A stretch of DNA of 8,206 nucleotides from Gammaproteobacteria bacterium (GTDB lineage Bacteria; Pseudomonadota; Gammaproteobacteria; UBA9214): the NCBI GenBank assembly GCA_029859555.1, contig JAOUCV010000085.1:1-8206 (forward strand), given 5' to 3'. A program made the position numbers and the translations under genes. The notes under the pieces were generated by a model that worked only from the letters and a program-made list of their open reading frames with translations, was not told where the DNA came from and ran no database searches. Below are positions 7,407 through 8,206 of the stretch, piece after piece. Within the stretch, counting starts at the first letter, position 1, and every line of letters starts with the position of its first letter.

Positions 7407-8051
7407 ATGTCTACCGATAACAAACAATTCAGGTTCAAACGTATCCTGGTCGCCATGATCGTGGCCGCGCTTGCCATGGCAACCGGCATCTGGGCCGCCC
7501 GGGCAGTATTAGAGCACAAGTCAGTCCAGGATGAACTTGCTGCGACCCGCTTCCCGACTGCCAGGGACATTGCCCCGTTCTCACTGGTCGACCATAACAA
7601 CGCGGTTTTTGACAACAGCGTGCTCAGGGATCGCTGGTCATTTGTATTTTTTGGTTACACAAACTGTCCCGATGTATGCCCGACGACATTATCTGTACTG
7701 AACAGCGTGGCACAGAAACTCGGCGACCTCGATGAAGATATTCGCTTTGTATTTCTCAGTGTCGACCCGGAGCGCGACACACCCGAACAACTGGCACAGT
7801 TTGTCAGCTATTTTAACGGTGATTTTATCGGCGTTACCGGTACTCCCGAGGGTATTGAACAACTCACCCGACAACTCGGCGTGATGCACCTTCGCGTACA
7901 GCCAGAAGAAGGCGCCAGCAGCTACCTGGTGGATCATACTGCCAGCGTATTCCTGTTTGACCCTGACGGCCGTTACCATGCGGTCTTCTCGCCACCCCTG
8001 TCAGCCGAAGCTATCGCTGGCGATTTCAGAAAAATGCTGCAGGCGTATTAA
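7407..8051 (+). CDS. Sco1/SenC/PrrC-family copper chaperone, membrane-anchored
   Basis: This 214-aa thioredoxin-fold protein is anchored in the inner membrane by one N-terminal segment (about residues 12-33), with the folded domain in the periplasm. The copper/redox site is complete: C87 and C91 in FGYTNCPDVCP, and H177 in LVDHTAS. FLSVDPERDTP at 116-126 is another Sco signature. Family members insert or reduce copper at the CuA centre of cytochrome c oxidase subunit II, and some act in thiol redox or copper sensing. I start at ATG 7407 because it places a short basic N-terminus before the membrane segment; the frame is open back to a TTG at 7326, but those residues do not fit. Only GTGGA, about 12 nt upstream, resembles a ribosome-binding site. 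The stop overlaps the next ATG (TAATG), so it is coupled to a PCuAC gene. Confidence 0.93.
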   Translation: MSTDNKQFRFKRILVAMIVAALAMATGIWAARAVLEHKSVQDELAATRFPTARDIAPFSLVDHNNAVFDNSVLRDRWSFVFFGYTNCPDVCPTTLSVLNSVAQKLGDLDEDIRFVFLSVDPERDTPEQLAQFVSYFNGDFIGVTGTPEGIEQLTRQLGVMHLRVQPEEGASSYLVDHTASVFLFDPDGRYHAVFSPPLSAEAIAGDFRKMLQAY

Positions 8052-8206
8052 TGATCAAACACGCACTCGTTATTGTCATATTGCTAGCCGCAACATCGCT
8101 GGCTGGAGCGGATTCAGGACTGCAGGTCAGCGAGCCATGGGTTCGTGAAGCACCGCCCACATCCCGCGTACTGGCCGGTTACCTGACACTTGTCAATACA
8201 GCTGAT
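8051..8206 (+). CDS. PCuAC copper chaperone, N-terminal fragment
   Basis: The first 52 residues are in the window; the gene continues beyond the right edge. MIKHALVIVILLAATSLAGA is a signal peptide with a probable cut after A20 (AGA|DSG). The mature start LQVSEPWVREAPPTSRVLAG and then YLTLVN match the first strands of the PCuAC (DUF461, PF04314) cupredoxin-like domain. The Met/His copper ligands normally lie further on and cannot be checked here. These periplasmic proteins bind Cu(I) and pass it to Sco and to the CuA site of oxidase subunit II. Translation is very likely coupled to the upstream Sco gene through the shared TAATG. The pairing with Sco strengthens both assignments. Confidence 0.88.
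   Translation, partial: MIKHALVIVILLAATSLAGADSGLQVSEPWVREAPPTSRVLAGYLTLVNTAD

Overview
The window looks like ordinary chromosome from an aerobic gammaproteobacterium. The evidence is the run asd–leuB–leuD–leuC–MFS transporter–aroC–(small ORFs)–prmB, an arrangement known from Pseudomonas-like and related gammaproteobacterial genomes, together with a PrmB-type L3 glutamine methyltransferase. The Sco and PCuAC copper chaperones point to an aa3/CuA-type terminal oxidase. I cannot place it below class from sequence reading alone. There are no RNA genes, insertion sequences, CRISPR arrays or phage genes, and no gene-free stretch longer than about 120 bases.

Layout. On the minus strand, read right to left, a leucine operon runs leuC (start 3341), leuD, leuB and then the beginning of asd, which leaves the window at base 1. 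Gaps are 3, 22 and 56 nt. The operon has a perfect TATAAT box 35-45 nt ahead of leuC. Upstream, also on the minus strand, lie aroC (chorismate synthase) and, 39 nt after it, an MFS permease of the HcaT/MFS_1_like type. A 66-aa plus-strand ORF of unknown function (5830-6030) diverges from aroC and converges on a 105-aa acidic conserved-type hypothetical ORF. That second ORF sits 25 nt downstream of prmB, apparently in the same transcription unit. At the right end, diverging from prmB, a plus-strand pair encodes a membrane-anchored Sco1/SenC protein and the start of a PCuAC copper chaperone, overlapping by one base (TAATG).

How they work together. LeuC and LeuD form isopropylmalate isomerase and LeuB is the following dehydrogenase, so three steps of leucine synthesis are co-transcribed; leuA is not in the window. 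Asd feeds lysine, threonine and methionine synthesis, and AroC closes the shikimate pathway, so the left two thirds is amino-acid biosynthesis. PrmB modifies ribosomal protein L3. Sco and PCuAC deliver copper to the CuA centre of cytochrome oxidase in the periplasm.

I found no exciting new multi-gene system. The items most worth a second look are the 66-aa orphan ORF with a strong Shine-Dalgarno and GTG start, the 105-aa ORF attached to prmB, a bulged hairpin just ahead of the prmB ribosome-binding site, an ACTGTT inverted repeat ahead of sco, and a 10-bp palindrome inside the leuC promoter.
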